This document shows positions 52,990 through 61,844 of a DNA stretch of 64,000 nucleotides, piece by piece (position 1 is the first letter of the stretch; the number at the start of each line of letters is the position of its first letter). Below the pieces are notes generated by a model. That model worked only from the letters and a program-made list of their open reading frames with translations. It did no database searches and was not told where the DNA came from. The position numbers were made by a program, and so were the translations under genes. The stretch spans positions 1 to 64,000 of the forward strand of contig MPMX01000019.1 in NCBI GenBank assembly GCA_002238725.1, read 5' to 3'. This stretch comes from Rhodospirillaceae bacterium bin65 (GTDB lineage Bacteria; Pseudomonadota; Alphaproteobacteria; Bin65).

Positions 52990-54735
52990 ATGCCTGACGG
53001 CCCGAACGCCCGACCGCCTTCGAATTCCGGGGGTCGTCCCAACAGAAAATTGCGCTCGCGCATCACGACCGACGGGCTCGACCGGGTCGCGCACCGCGCC
53101 TTCATGCGCGCGATGGGGCTGGACAGCGCGGCGATCGCCCGGCCGATGGTCGGCGTCGTGACGACCGAAGGCGAGATGACGCCCTGCAACATGGGCCTCG
53201 CCAACCAGGCCGATTACGCCCAGCGCGGCATCGTCGAGGCCGGCGGCACGCCGCGGGAGTTCCGCACCATCTCGGTCTCCGACGGCATCTCGATGCAGCA
53301 TCAGGGCATGAAATTCTCGCTGCTGTCGCGCGAGATCATCGCCGACAGCGTCGAGGCCGTGGTGCGCGGCCATGCCTACGACGCGCTGGTCTGCTTCGCC
53401 GGCTGCGACAAGACCCTGCCCGGCATGATGATGGCGATGGCGCGGCTCAACGCGCCGTCGGTCTTCATCTACGGCGGCTCCATGCTGCCCGGCACGCGCG
53501 GCGGCGAGGACGTGACGGTGCTGACCGCCTACGAGGGCGTCGGCGGCGTGCTGGTCGGCACGGTGCCCGAAGAAGAAGTCAACGCGCTGGAGCTGGTCTG
53601 CGCGCCGACAATCGGCGCCTGCCCCGGCCAGTTCACGGCGAACACGATGGGCATGGTCTCCGAGGCGCTCGGCCTAGCGCCGCTCGGCTCGTCGATGATC
53701 CCGGCGGTCTTCGCCGAGCGTCAGGGCATCGCCCGGCGCGCCGGCCGCGCCGTCATGGCGGCGCTGGAGCGGGGCGGGCCCCTGCCGCGGGACCTGGTGA
53801 CCCGCACGAGCCTGGAGAATGCCGCGGCCGTCGTCGCGGCGACCGGCGGCTCGACCAACGCGGCGCTGCACCTGCCCGCCATCGCCAACGAGGCCGGCAT
53901 CGGCTTCGACATGGACGATGTCGCAAGAGTGTTCGACCGCACGCCCCTGGTCGCCGACCTGCAGCCCGGCGGGCGCTTCCTCGCCAGGGACGTCCACGGC
54001 ATCGGCGGCGCGCCGGTCGTTTTCCGCCTGCTGATGGAAGGCGGCCTGTTCGACGGCAATGCGCTGACTTTCACCGGCGAGACGATGGCCGACGCGCTCA
54101 AGGGCGTTCCCGATCCGGACGGCGAGATTATCCGCTGCAAGGGCGACGAACGCTCGCCCGACGGCGGCGTGATCGTGCTCAAGGGCAACCTGTGCCCGGA
54201 CGGCGCGCTCCTGAAGGTCGCCGGGCTGAAATCGGCGTATTTCAAGGGCCCGGCCCGGGTGTTCGACGAGGAGGAGAGCTGCAACGCCGCCGTCAAGGCC
54301 CAGGAATACACCGATGGCGAGGTCATCGTCATCCGCAACGAAGGCCCGGTCGGCGGTCCCGGCATGCGCGAGATGCTCGGCACGACGGCGCTGATCTACG
54401 GCCAGGGCCGCGGCGAGAAGGTGGCGCTGCTGACCGACGGCCGCTTCTCTGGCGCGACCCGCGGCATGTGCATCGGCTATGCCGCCCCGGAAGCCGCGGT
54501 CGGCGGCCCGCTCGCCCTGATCCGCGACGGGGACGTTATCGAGATCGACGCCGCCGCGCGCTCGATCAACGTCCTGCTGTCCGAGGAGGAACTGGCCGCC
54601 CGCCGCAAAGCCTGGCAGGCCCCGGACCCGCGCCGGCTCGGCGGCGCGCTGGAGAAATACGCCCGGCTGGTCGGCCAGGCCAACAAGGGCGCCGTCACCC
54701 ATTCCGGCGGCGTCGAGTGGGACTGGGAGGAGTAG
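52990..54735 (+). CDS. ilvD: Dihydroxy-acid dehydratase (IlvD/Edd family)
   Basis: A 581-residue iron-sulfur dehydratase. The three cluster cysteines are in [10 protein letters not shown] (about residue 66), [10 protein letters not shown] (about 139) and [14 protein letters not shown] (about 211). [11 protein letters not shown]-like sequence ([14 protein letters not shown]) near the end is the family hallmark. The PCN motif fits dihydroxy-acid dehydratase of valine/isoleucine synthesis, but this family also includes aldonic-acid dehydratases, and placement behind a transporter operon leaves a catabolic role possible. No other ilv gene is in the window. Confidence 0.88.
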   Translation: MPDGPNARPPSNSGGRPNRKLRSRITTDGLDRVAHRAFMRAMGLDSAAIARPMVGVVTTEGEMTPCNMGLANQADYAQRGIVEAGGTPREFRTISVSDGISMQHQGMKFSLLSREIIADSVEAVVRGHAYDALVCFAGCDKTLPGMMMAMARLNAPSVFIYGGSMLPGTRGGEDVTVLTAYEGVGGVLVGTVPEEEVNALELVCAPTIGACPGQFTANTMGMVSEALGLAPLGSSMIPAVFAERQGIARRAGRAVMAALERGGPLPRDLVTRTSLENAAAVVAATGGSTNAALHLPAIANEAGIGFDMDDVARVFDRTPLVADLQPGGRFLARDVHGIGGAPVVFRLLMEGGLFDGNALTFTGETMADALKGVPDPDGEIIRCKGDERSPDGGVIVLKGNLCPDGALLKVAGLKSAYFKGPARVFDEEESCNAAVKAQEYTDGEVIVIRNEGPVGGPGMREMLGTTALIYGQGRGEKVALLTDGRFSGATRGMCIGYAAPEAAVGGPLALIRDGDVIEIDAAARSINVLLSEEELAARRKAWQAPDPRRLGGALEKYARLVGQANKGAVTHSGGVEWDWEE

Positions 54736-54836
54736 GGCGCGCCATTTGCGGCGCCGCCGTTTTGACCGGGGTTCCGCTGCAAAAGGCGCGCAAACATCCG
54801 GAACCCCCTTGAATGCCGCTCCGGATTGAGGCCGTC

Positions 54837-54954
54837 GCGCCCCGTAGAATCTCCATTGTTTCCCCGGACGGAGCGCAGCGACGATCCGGGGACCAGGGCT
54901 ACAGGCTGAAGCCTTTCGGGTCGACTCTGGTCCCCGGAACAAGTCCGGGGCGGC
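54837..54954. repeat. BIME-like paired-hairpin repeat, copy A
   Basis: Two hairpins with identical stems CCCCGGA/TCCGGGG, at 54862-54891 and 54932-54950, flank a middle part ending in GACTCTGG. A leader CCCGTAGAATCTCCATTG precedes it. The arrangement is that of paired REP units (BIME). Copies B and C lie within 400 bases. Confidence 0.75.
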
Positions 54955-55029
54955 AATTGTGTCAGGGTTTCGACAGTCCGATCCGGCCCGGCATCGGCAG
55001 TCGCAGCGCCCTTCGGTTTCGCCCCCGAC

Positions 55030-55150
55030 CCAATCTCCTTTGTTTCCCCGGAGGGAGCGCAGCGACGATCCGGGGCCCAGAGCCACAAGCAGAGGCCTTT
55101 CGGGTTGACTCTGGTCCCCGGATCGCCCCTGCGGGGCGTCCGGGGCGGCA
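55030..55150. repeat. BIME-like paired-hairpin repeat, copy B
   Basis: The same plan as copy A: CCCCGGA at 55046-55052 pairs with TCCGGGG at 55069-55075, and CCCCGGA at 55116-55122 with TCCGGGG at 55139-55145. The second hairpin is extended by CGCCCC/GGGGCG. The middle part shares GGCCTTTCGGGTTGACTCTGG with copy A apart from a few changes. Confidence 0.75.
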
Positions 55151-55224
55151 CTGTGGGATTCGAGTCCGGGGCGCACCGTTCTTGCGTTTTCCGCGCTCCG
55201 GAAAAGCCGCGTCGGGCGAGTCCG

Positions 55225-55270
55225 TTGCGCCCCGTAGAACCCCCGTTGTTTCCCCGGACGGAGCGGTCTG
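55225..55270. repeat. BIME-like repeat, partial copy C
   Basis: A truncated copy keeps the leader (GCGCCCCGTAGAA at 55227-55239) and CCCCGGACGGAGCG but lacks the pairing TCCGGGG. It is a direct repeat of 54837-54875, 390 bases away. Confidence 0.6.
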
Positions 55271-55350
55271 CCCTGGAACCCGGCTCGCCCTTCGGTTGGC
55301 CGGGGTGACAGCTATGGAATTTTCCGACGTGGCGGCAGCGAGGAGAGGTC

Positions 55351-56832
55351 TCAGGATGCCCGGTGCCGCCGCCAGGTCCAGACGATGGTGAAGACGGCGG
55401 CGGCGAGCAGCAGGGCGCCGATCGGGCGGGTCAGGAACACCGTCGCGTCCATGTCGTTGGCCGTTAGTGCGTTCCTCAGGTTGGTCTCGATCATCGGCCC
55501 GAGCACGAGGCCCAGGACGACCGGCGCCATCGGGAAACCGAACCGGATAAGGACGTATCCGCCGAGGCCGAGCACCGCCATCAGCCCGACCTCGAAGGTC
55601 GTGTTGTTGATGGCGAAGGCGCCGGTCGCGCACAGCACGCCGATAATCGGGATCAGGATGCGCGGCGGCAGTTTCAGGATCGCCGGCAGCCAGCGCCGCG
55701 TGCCCAGGCCGATGACCAGGATGCAGAGGTTGGCGAACAGAAGGATGAGCAGGATCTGGACGAACAGGTCGCTCTTTTCGGCGATGAAGAACGGGCCGGG
55801 GTCGATGCCCTGGATGAGCAGGGCGCCGATCAGGACGGCCGTCACTGTGTCGCCCGGAATGCCCAGCGTGAGCAGCGGGATGAGGGCGCCGCCGGTGACA
55901 GCGTTGTTGGCGGTCTCCGCCGCAATCACGCCGCGCGGATCGCCCTCTTCCTCTGCGTTCGGCACCTTTTTCCGCGCCGATTCGCCATAGGAAATCCACG
56001 CGGCGATGGTTGGCCCGGTGCCGGGCAGGATGCCGATGCCGGTGCCGATGAACGCGCTGCGGATCGTCAGCCACTTGTTGCGCAGATAGTGCGAAAGGAC
56101 TTCCCCCATGCCGACCCGCCGCTGCGCCGGCAGGGTCGCCAGGCTGTCCTTGCGCGCCGCCTGGACCAGCATTTCGGACACGGCGAAGAAGGCGATCAGC
56201 GCCGGCATCAGGGGAACGCCGCCGAGCAGGTTCGGATCGCCGAAGGTCAGCCGGGTCATGCCGCCGACCGGGTCGATGCCGCTGCAGCCGAGCAGCATGC
56301 CGAGCGCGGCGGCGATCATGCCCTTAAGCAGCGAGCCGCCGGAAACTGCCGCGACGCAGACCAGCCCGAAGGTGCCGAGGGCGAAATATTCCACCGAGGT
56401 GAATTCGAGCGCAAAGTCCGCGAGCCTGGGCGCGGCGAGCATCAGGACGAGGATCGAGACGAACCCGCCGATGAACGACGAGATGACCGACAGGCTGAGC
56501 GCGAGATCGGCCTTGCCGCGGCGCGCCATCCTGTAGCCGTCGAGCGCCGTCGCCGCGTTGCCCGGCGCGCCGGGCGTGTTGATCAGGATGGCCGGGATCG
56601 AGCCGGCGAAATAGCCGCCGCAATAGATGCCCAGCAGCAGGGCCATGGCGACCTCGAAGGAGGCGCCGAAGGTCAGCGGGGTTGCGATGGCGACGCCGGC
56701 GGTCGCGGTCAGGCCGGGCGCGGCGCCGAAGATGAGGCCGACGACGACCCCGATCAGGATCCAGAGCAGAATCATCGGGTCGGCGATTGCGCCGAGCGCG
56801 GCGCCGATCGCGGAAAACGGGATCAGGTCCAT
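55351..56832 (-). CDS. tctA: Tripartite tricarboxylate transporter large permease TctA
   Basis: A 493-residue inner-membrane protein with 11-12 hydrophobic segments. Hallmarks are GLIFGAAPGLTATAGVAIATPLTF near residue 33, YCGGYFAGSIPAILINTPGAPGNAATALDGYRMARRGKA near residue 90, and GIGILPGTGPTIAAWISYGE near 265. It is the main permease of a proton- or sodium-coupled carboxylate importer. It starts inside the end of tctB (10-base overlap), so translation is coupled. Confidence 0.94.
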   Translation of the reverse strand: MDLIPFSAIGAALGAIADPMILLWILIGVVVGLIFGAAPGLTATAGVAIATPLTFGASFEVAMALLLGIYCGGYFAGSIPAILINTPGAPGNAATALDGYRMARRGKADLALSLSVISSFIGGFVSILVLMLAAPRLADFALEFTSVEYFALGTFGLVCVAAVSGGSLLKGMIAAALGMLLGCSGIDPVGGMTRLTFGDPNLLGGVPLMPALIAFFAVSEMLVQAARKDSLATLPAQRRVGMGEVLSHYLRNKWLTIRSAFIGTGIGILPGTGPTIAAWISYGESARKKVPNAEEEGDPRGVIAAETANNAVTGGALIPLLTLGIPGDTVTAVLIGALLIQGIDPGPFFIAEKSDLFVQILLILLFANLCILVIGLGTRRWLPAILKLPPRILIPIIGVLCATGAFAINNTTFEVGLMAVLGLGGYVLIRFGFPMAPVVLGLVLGPMIETNLRNALTANDMDATVFLTRPIGALLLAAAVFTIVWTWRRHRAS

Positions 56833-57263
56833 GTCGGCAGCAGAACGGTGAAACCGTAGCGGAAGACCGCGTAGACCGTCGCCGAAACCGCGATCGGGAT
56901 CAGGGCCAGTTCAAGCGGCTTGCGCGAGCCGAGAATCCACAGGGCGAGGATTGTGAACGCCCAGGTGCCGAGCCGGAAATCGACATAGCGGAACGCCAGG
57001 CAGTAGAGCAGGAACAGGGCGGCGATCAGGACGCCGCGGCGCCGAATCAATCCTGAAACGGCGTCGGCCGTGGCGAGCGCGCCCGGCTTCAGGGTGAGCA
57101 AGCCGCCGAGCAGCACCAGCGCGCCGGCAATCAGGCCGGGGAAAAAGCGCGCCGAAAGGGTGGACTGACGCTCGTTGATCTCGATGTCGGCGACCAGCAA
57201 CGCCAGCACAATGCCCAGCGCCACGACCGCCAGCCCGACGATCCGGTCCGCCCGTTTCGGCAC
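56823..57263 (-). CDS. tctB: Tripartite tricarboxylate transporter small permease TctB
   Basis: A 146-residue membrane protein with four hydrophobic helices, matching the small TctB subunit: RIVGLAVVALGIVLALLVADIEI at the N terminus, FFPGLIAGALVLLGGLL and LALIPIAVSATVYAVFRYGF near the end. Start is GTG 57263 with GGAGGG about 6 bases upstream. It lies 42 bases after tctC and overlaps tctA. Confidence 0.9.
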   Translation of the reverse strand: MPKRADRIVGLAVVALGIVLALLVADIEINERQSTLSARFFPGLIAGALVLLGGLLTLKPGALATADAVSGLIRRRGVLIAALFLLYCLAFRYVDFRLGTWAFTILALWILGSRKPLELALIPIAVSATVYAVFRYGFTVLLPTWT

Positions 57264-57305
57264 GCGCCCTCCGCGGCCTCTTCGACCGGCCGGACTCGCA
57301 GTCCG

Positions 57306-58277
57306 CTACTTGATCAGGCCGATGTCCTTCAAGACGACCTGGTGCTTCGCGACATTGGCGTCGATGCGCTTCTGGAACCCTTCGCCGTCGAGGAACGCCT
57401 CGTTGAAGTTGAATTTCTTGTAGAGCGCCGACGTCGAAGCCTGGTTGGCCACCGTCTTCACGACCGCGCGGAGCTTGCCGACGACGGCGGCCGGCGTGCC
57501 CTTGCGCGTCAGCAGGCCGAACCACACGGCGACCGTGAAGTCATAGCCCTGTTCCTTGAAGGTCGGCACGTTCGGGAAATAGGGCACGCGCTTGCCGGCG
57601 GCGATGCCGATCACCCGGAGCTTCCCGCCCTTGGCGAGTCCCGTGTAGTTCGGCGCGCCGACGAACACGAAATCGACCTCGCCGGAGAGCGTCTTGGTGA
57701 TCGCGCCTTTACCGCCCCGGCCGCCGATATGCTTCATCCCGATGCCCTGGGCCTTGGCGAAGATCTCCATGTTGATGTGCTGGGTCGCGCCCGGGCCCGG
57801 CGTGGCGTATTTGATGCCGCCGGGCTTGGCCTTGGCCGCCGCGACGATGTCCTTTACCGACTTGAACGGGCTGTCCGCCTTGACGGCGAGGCCGATCGGC
57901 ACCTCGACGAGCTGCGCCAGCGGCACGAAATCGCTCGTCACATAGCCCGGTTTCGAAATCAGCGGCCGGGCCGTCAGCGCGCCGGTCGAGCCCATCAGCA
58001 GGGTGTAGCCGTCGCCCTTCGCCTTGTTGGCTTCGGCGGTGCCCTTGCCGCCGCCGGCGCCCGGAATGTTCTGGACTACGAAGGGCACCTTCAACGCCTT
58101 CTTGAGCTGTTCGGCGATCACCCGGGCGGTGCCGTCGAGGGAATCGCCGGCGCCGAACGGCACGACGATCCTGACCGGTTTTTCCGGATATTCCGCGACG
58201 GCGGGCGCGGCGACGGCAACCGCTGCGATGCCGGCGGCAACGGCGAGCGGACGCGTAAGCGATAACGACAATTTCAT
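57306..58277 (-). CDS. tctC: Tripartite tricarboxylate transporter binding protein TctC
   Basis: A 323-residue periplasmic binding protein (Bug family). The signal peptide covers about residues 1-27 (LAVAAGIAAVAVAAPAVA), then EYPEKPVRIVVPFGAGDSLDGTARVIAEQL, the typical Bug opening, and NIPGAGGGKGTAEANKAKGDGYTLL. ATG 58277 has GGAG nine bases upstream; ATG 58283 is too close to it. The ligand is a carboxylate of unknown identity. First gene of tctCBA, divergent from the ornithine cyclodeaminase-family gene. Confidence 0.93.
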   Translation of the reverse strand: MKLSLSLTRPLAVAAGIAAVAVAAPAVAEYPEKPVRIVVPFGAGDSLDGTARVIAEQLKKALKVPFVVQNIPGAGGGKGTAEANKAKGDGYTLLMGSTGALTARPLISKPGYVTSDFVPLAQLVEVPIGLAVKADSPFKSVKDIVAAAKAKPGGIKYATPGPGATQHINMEIFAKAQGIGMKHIGGRGGKGAITKTLSGEVDFVFVGAPNYTGLAKGGKLRVIGIAAGKRVPYFPNVPTFKEQGYDFTVAVWFGLLTRKGTPAAVVGKLRAVVKTVANQASTSALYKKFNFNEAFLDGEGFQKRIDANVAKHQVVLKDIGLIK

Positions 58278-58423
58278 AACCATTTTCTCCCGATTTTCGG
58301 CCCGTGCCCGGTCCCGGTTTCCGGCGGAACGGATACGTCGAACCGGATGGGGCGAACCCTGCATGGACTTGCCGAAAGCGTATTTCTATCATCCGACCCG
58401 GTCAACGGCGGCAGGGACGGCTC

Positions 58424-59428
58424 ATGCCCGACATCTCGATTTCCTATCTCAACGGCAGGGACGTCGACGCCCTCGCCATGACCGACGGGGAAATCCTCGC
58501 TGCGGTCGAATCCGGCCTGCGCGCCCAGGGCAACGGCGAGACGGTCCTCGAACCGCGGGTCCACCTGGTGCCGGAATCGTCGGACAAAGGCCATTTCAAC
58601 GTCTTGCGCGGCTACGTCAAACCGCTCGGATACGCCGGCTTCAAGATGGTCGGCGACTTCGTCGACAACTACAAACAGGGCCTGCCCTCGGAGATGGCGA
58701 TCCTGTGCCTGTTCGATCCCGAGACCGGGATGCCGCGGGCGATCGTCGACGCGACGGCCATTACCGAAATGCGCACCGGCGCGATGACGGCGATCGGCGC
58801 CAAGTACCTGGCGCGCAAGGACTGCCGGGTCCTCGGCCATATCGGGGCGCGGGGCACGGCCTACTGGAACGTCCGATTGCTCGACAGCCTGTTCGATTTT
58901 GACGAGATCCGAGTCCATTCCCGCCGGCCGGAGAGCCGGGACGCCTTCGGCGCCCGGCTGAGCGAAGACCTGAACAAGACGGTGATCGTCACGGACACCT
59001 GGAAGGACTGCCTCGACGGCGCCGACATTCTGGTCGAGGCTTCGCGCCTACCCGCGCCCGAGCCGCTTTTCCTGACGGAATGGGTCAAACCGGGAGCCTT
59101 CGTCGTGCCCTACGGCACGATGAGCAGCGTCGAGCTTTCGCTCACCGACATCATGGACAAGATCGTGGTCGACGACTGGGGCCAGTGCAAGCCGGGCAAA
59201 CCTTTCGGGTCGCTGCGCCGCCATGTCGACGAGGGCAGGCTGACCGAAGAGACCCTGCACGCCGAAATGGGCGAGATCGTCGCCGGCCTGAAACCCGGCC
59301 GGGAGAGCGACGGCGAGACCAACCTGTTCTGGCACCGCGGCCTCAGCCTGAGCGACATCGCGCTCGGCGCGGCCATGCTGGAAAAGGCGGAACGGACGGG
59401 CATCGGCGCGACGCTACCGTTCGCCTGA
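58424..59428 (+). CDS. Ornithine cyclodeaminase/mu-crystallin family protein
   Basis: A 334-residue Rossmann protein. The NAD(P)-binding site is in VLGHIGARGTAYWNVRLLDSLF (about residue 137), with the conserved substrate-side segments GYAGFKMVGDFVDNYKQG and AIVDATAITEMRTGAMTAIGAKYL. Members act as ornithine or lysine cyclodeaminase, ketimine reductase or amino-acid dehydrogenase. The start ATG 58424 (MPDISISYLNG) is preferred to the long upstream frame. It is followed after 35 bases by the PhnD-like gene and may process a compound imported by TctABC. Confidence 0.88.
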   Translation: MPDISISYLNGRDVDALAMTDGEILAAVESGLRAQGNGETVLEPRVHLVPESSDKGHFNVLRGYVKPLGYAGFKMVGDFVDNYKQGLPSEMAILCLFDPETGMPRAIVDATAITEMRTGAMTAIGAKYLARKDCRVLGHIGARGTAYWNVRLLDSLFDFDEIRVHSRRPESRDAFGARLSEDLNKTVIVTDTWKDCLDGADILVEASRLPAPEPLFLTEWVKPGAFVVPYGTMSSVELSLTDIMDKIVVDDWGQCKPGKPFGSLRRHVDEGRLTEETLHAEMGEIVAGLKPGRESDGETNLFWHRGLSLSDIALGAAMLEKAERTGIGATLPFA

Positions 59429-59463
59429 TCCGCTGTCGCGACGATGCAGCGGGCAACTGTCCC

Positions 59464-60276
59464 ATGACCCTGATTGCCTGTTCGCGCATGTACAATGCGG
59501 CAGCCGGCGTCAAGGCGGCCTGGGACAGCCTGTTCGGCCGGGTGAGCGCGCAGTCCGGGATCGCGCTCGACATTATCGACCATGCGCCGCCGGCACCGCT
59601 GGAAGCGCTGTGGCGGCGTCCGGACGCGGGCTGCGTCTTCATGTGCGGCTGGCCGTTCGCCCTGGCCGAACGGCAGCCCCGGATCGTCTGCGCGCCGGTC
59701 CCGAAACTGCCGCGCTACAGCGGCAGTCCGGTCTGTGTCACCGATTTCGTCGTGCGGGCCGACAGCGGCTTCGCGACACTGGAGGACACCTTTGGCGGCC
59801 GGCTGGCCTGGACGGTCGAGAATTCCCATTCCGGCTACAACGCAGTCCGGCATCACTTGTTGCCGTACCGGACGCGCGAGCGGCCCCGGCTCTACCGCGA
59901 AACCGTGGGGCCGCTGATTACGCCGCGGGCAATCGTAGAGGCGGTCGCGGACGGACGCGCCGATGTCGGACCGGTCGACGGCTGGTATCTCGATATCCTG
60001 CGGCACAACGATCCGGAGGCAGTCGCCGGACTGCGTATCGTCGCGACGACCGCGCCCGCGCCGATCCCGCCGCTGGTCGCCCACCCGGATCTGCCGGAGC
60101 CGGACCTGATGCAGCTGCGACAGGCTTTTCTCGATATCCCGCACGACCGTTCCCTGTCGCCGGTTCTCGAAACCCTGCTGATCCGCCGATTCGCATTCCC
60201 GGAGCCAGGCGACTACGGCGTGATGCTGGACCGCGCCCGCGCGGCCGTTGAGGCCGGATACGCCGCACCGGCGTAG
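59464..60276 (+). CDS. PhnD-like phosphate/phosphonate-type binding protein without signal peptide
   Basis: A 270-residue protein with the type 2 periplasmic-binding fold: LIACSRMYNAAAGVKAAWDSLFGRV, FMCGWPFALAERQPRIVCAPV, GRLAWTVENSHSGYNAVRHHLLPY and GRADVGPVDGWYLDIL are like PhnD/SsuA-type proteins. It begins directly with the first fold strand, so there is no Sec or Tat signal; it should be cytoplasmic, unless an upstream in-frame start is used, which would overlap the preceding gene. No ABC permease is nearby. A cytoplasmic sensor or enzyme role is possible. Confidence 0.78.
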   Translation: MTLIACSRMYNAAAGVKAAWDSLFGRVSAQSGIALDIIDHAPPAPLEALWRRPDAGCVFMCGWPFALAERQPRIVCAPVPKLPRYSGSPVCVTDFVVRADSGFATLEDTFGGRLAWTVENSHSGYNAVRHHLLPYRTRERPRLYRETVGPLITPRAIVEAVADGRADVGPVDGWYLDILRHNDPEAVAGLRIVATTAPAPIPPLVAHPDLPEPDLMQLRQAFLDIPHDRSLSPVLETLLIRRFAFPEPGDYGVMLDRARAAVEAGYAAPA

Positions 60277-60394
60277 CGAGACGCCTTGGCGCCGTGTCAT
60301 TCGCCCGGTCAACGGTATTGGGGCAGTCAGGCCAAATTCGACCTTGCCCGATCCATACCCGTCATTCATCCCGAATTGCCACCCCGGCCGACCG

Positions 60395-60486
60395 GAGGGA
60401 GAGCCGGAGTCCAGAGCCAAACCTGGAATCGGCGCCCATAGCTCTGGGCCCCGGATCTGCGCTTCGCTCCGTCCGGGGCGGCAATG
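60395..60486. repeat. BIME-like repeat, copy D
   Basis: CCCCGGA at 60449-60455 pairs with TCCGGGG at 60472-60478, followed by CGGCAAT as in copy A. The upstream hairpin is degenerate (GAGCCGGAGTCCAGAGCC region). It lies in the 268-base gap between the convergent PhnD-like and hydrolase genes, where I see no gene. Confidence 0.65.
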
Positions 60487-60544
60487 AGAGTGAATTGAAG
60501 TAGCGGCAAGGGCGGTCAGCGCCCGCTTTGTCGGTCCGATCCCG

Positions 60545-61168
60545 TTATCCCGCCAAGGTTTCCAGAAACCCGCATATCCGCTCCACCGCCGCCGCCATGT
60601 TGCCGGCCTCGCTGTGACCTGAGGCCTTGCGCGGCTTGAAGCCGTGGTCGCCGTCGGGCAGCCATGAAAGCGCGATGGCGTCGGAGAGGTTGTAGCCAGG
60701 CACCTCGTCGGCCCGGCCCAATGGATCGCGTTCCCCCTGCAGGATCAGCGCCGGCGTCCTGAGCGTTTCGAGATGTTCGGTGCGCAGCTTCTCCGGCCGG
60801 CCAGGCGGGTGGAAGGGATAGCCGAGGCAGATCAGCCCACGCACCCCGGCCTTGTCGGCGACCATGGTCGCCATCCGGCCGCCCATGCTCTTGCCGCCGA
60901 TAACCAGCTTTTCGCGCCCGAACCCGGCGATAACTTCGCGCCATGTCTCGATCAGGGCCGGCGCCCGGTCCGGCGGCTTTTTCGCACCGGTCGCGCGCCG
61001 GGCGGCCATATAGGGGAACTCGAAACGGACGACGCGCCATCCGGCGGCGGCGACGCCTTCGGCGATCCGGTTCATGAAGGGGCTGTCCATCGGCGCGCCG
61101 GCGCCGTGGGCGAGGACCAGGGTGAGCGGCGCTGCCGCGGGACCGTCCGTCAGAGTTGGAACCGTCAC
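60545..61168 (-). CDS. Alpha/beta hydrolase, KANL3/Tex30-like family
   Basis: A 207-residue small alpha/beta hydrolase. Motifs are VLAHGAGAPMDSPFMN, RFEFPYMAARR, the nucleophile elbow IGGKSMGGRMA (about residue 94), and the histidine in PDGDHGFKPRK. The GTG start overlaps the sspB stop (GTGA), so translation is coupled. Activity is unknown for the bacterial members. Confidence 0.88.
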   Translation of the reverse strand: MTVPTLTDGPAAAPLTLVLAHGAGAPMDSPFMNRIAEGVAAAGWRVVRFEFPYMAARRATGAKKPPDRAPALIETWREVIAGFGREKLVIGGKSMGGRMATMVADKAGVRGLICLGYPFHPPGRPEKLRTEHLETLRTPALILQGERDPLGRADEVPGYNLSDAIALSWLPDGDHGFKPRKASGHSEAGNMAAAVERICGFLETLAG

Positions 61169-61698
61169 CGCTTCTTGCGGAACGTGTCCAGGTTGACGAC
61201 CTCGCCGGTCTGCGGCGCGTCGTCCGCGGCCTCGTCCGCGCCGCTGTCCTCGTTGCTCGCGGCCGGTGCGGCTTCGACGGCGTCGGGGAGATTGCCCGCC
61301 GGCGCCTCGTCGTCCGCGCCCGGCTCGGGCGCATCGTCCCCTGCCGCCAGTTCGAATTTCAGGCCGAAGGGAACGGACGGGTCAGCGAAGGAGGTGACGC
61401 AGTCGAACGGCACTTCCAGCCTTTCCTGGCGCCGGTTGAAGCTGAGTTCGACGGAAAACAGATCCTCGCCGACTTCAAGGTTCCAGAACTGGTGCTCCAG
61501 AACGATGGTCATCTCTTCCGGATAGGTTCTGGTCAGCCGCTCGGGTATGACGACGCCCCGGCCGGCGGTCAGGAAGGTGATGTAGAGCCCGTGGCCTTCC
61601 GGCAAACCGAAGGTCGCCACCTGCTCCAGCGCGGTGCGCACGACGCTGCGCAGGGCGTCCTCGACGATCTTCTCGTAATGCAGGAGTTCCGGCTCCAT
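61165..61698 (-). CDS. sspB: SspB, ClpXP adaptor for ssrA-tagged proteins (alpha type)
   Basis: A 177-residue alphaproteobacterial SspB. The substrate-binding domain covers about residues 1-115 (LYITFLTAGRGVVIPERLTRTYPEEMTIVLEHQFWNL), followed by an acidic Ala/Asp/Glu-rich linker (about 116-165) and the C-terminal ClpX-binding tail GEVVNLDTFRKKR. It tethers tmRNA-tagged proteins to ClpX for degradation. It lies immediately downstream of the tmRNA gene on the same strand, a functional linkage. The following hydrolase gene overlaps it by four bases. Confidence 0.93.
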   Translation of the reverse strand: MEPELLHYEKIVEDALRSVVRTALEQVATFGLPEGHGLYITFLTAGRGVVIPERLTRTYPEEMTIVLEHQFWNLEVGEDLFSVELSFNRRQERLEVPFDCVTSFADPSVPFGLKFELAAGDDAPEPGADDEAPAGNLPDAVEAAPAASNEDSGADEAADDAPQTGEVVNLDTFRKKR

Positions 61699-61844
61699 GG
61701 TCCTGGCCGTCTTGCCTCGCCGCCCTGGGCAGCGCTCCCCGCATTATGAAGCGCCGGGGGCCTGCCGCAAGCGGGGAATGCGGCGCAGAGCCGGGTTCGA
61801 AGCGCGGGCGCCATAACAGGCGTTCACGATATCGTCGGTCGGGG

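Larger units (their letters stand above)
54736..55350. other. Intergenic region with clustered REP/BIME-like repeats
   Basis: These 615 bases between convergent ilvD and tctA contain two full copies and one partial copy of a paired-hairpin repeat (listed separately). Between them, about 54960-55030 and 55150-55220 hold unrelated sequence. I see no supported gene; longer frames through here are low-complexity. Confidence 0.7.

Noticed and set aside
54736-55350. The repeat cluster after ilvD as a CRISPR array
   Set aside because: Only two to three copies, spacing is irregular, repeats are hairpin pairs of about 120 bases, and no cas gene is present.
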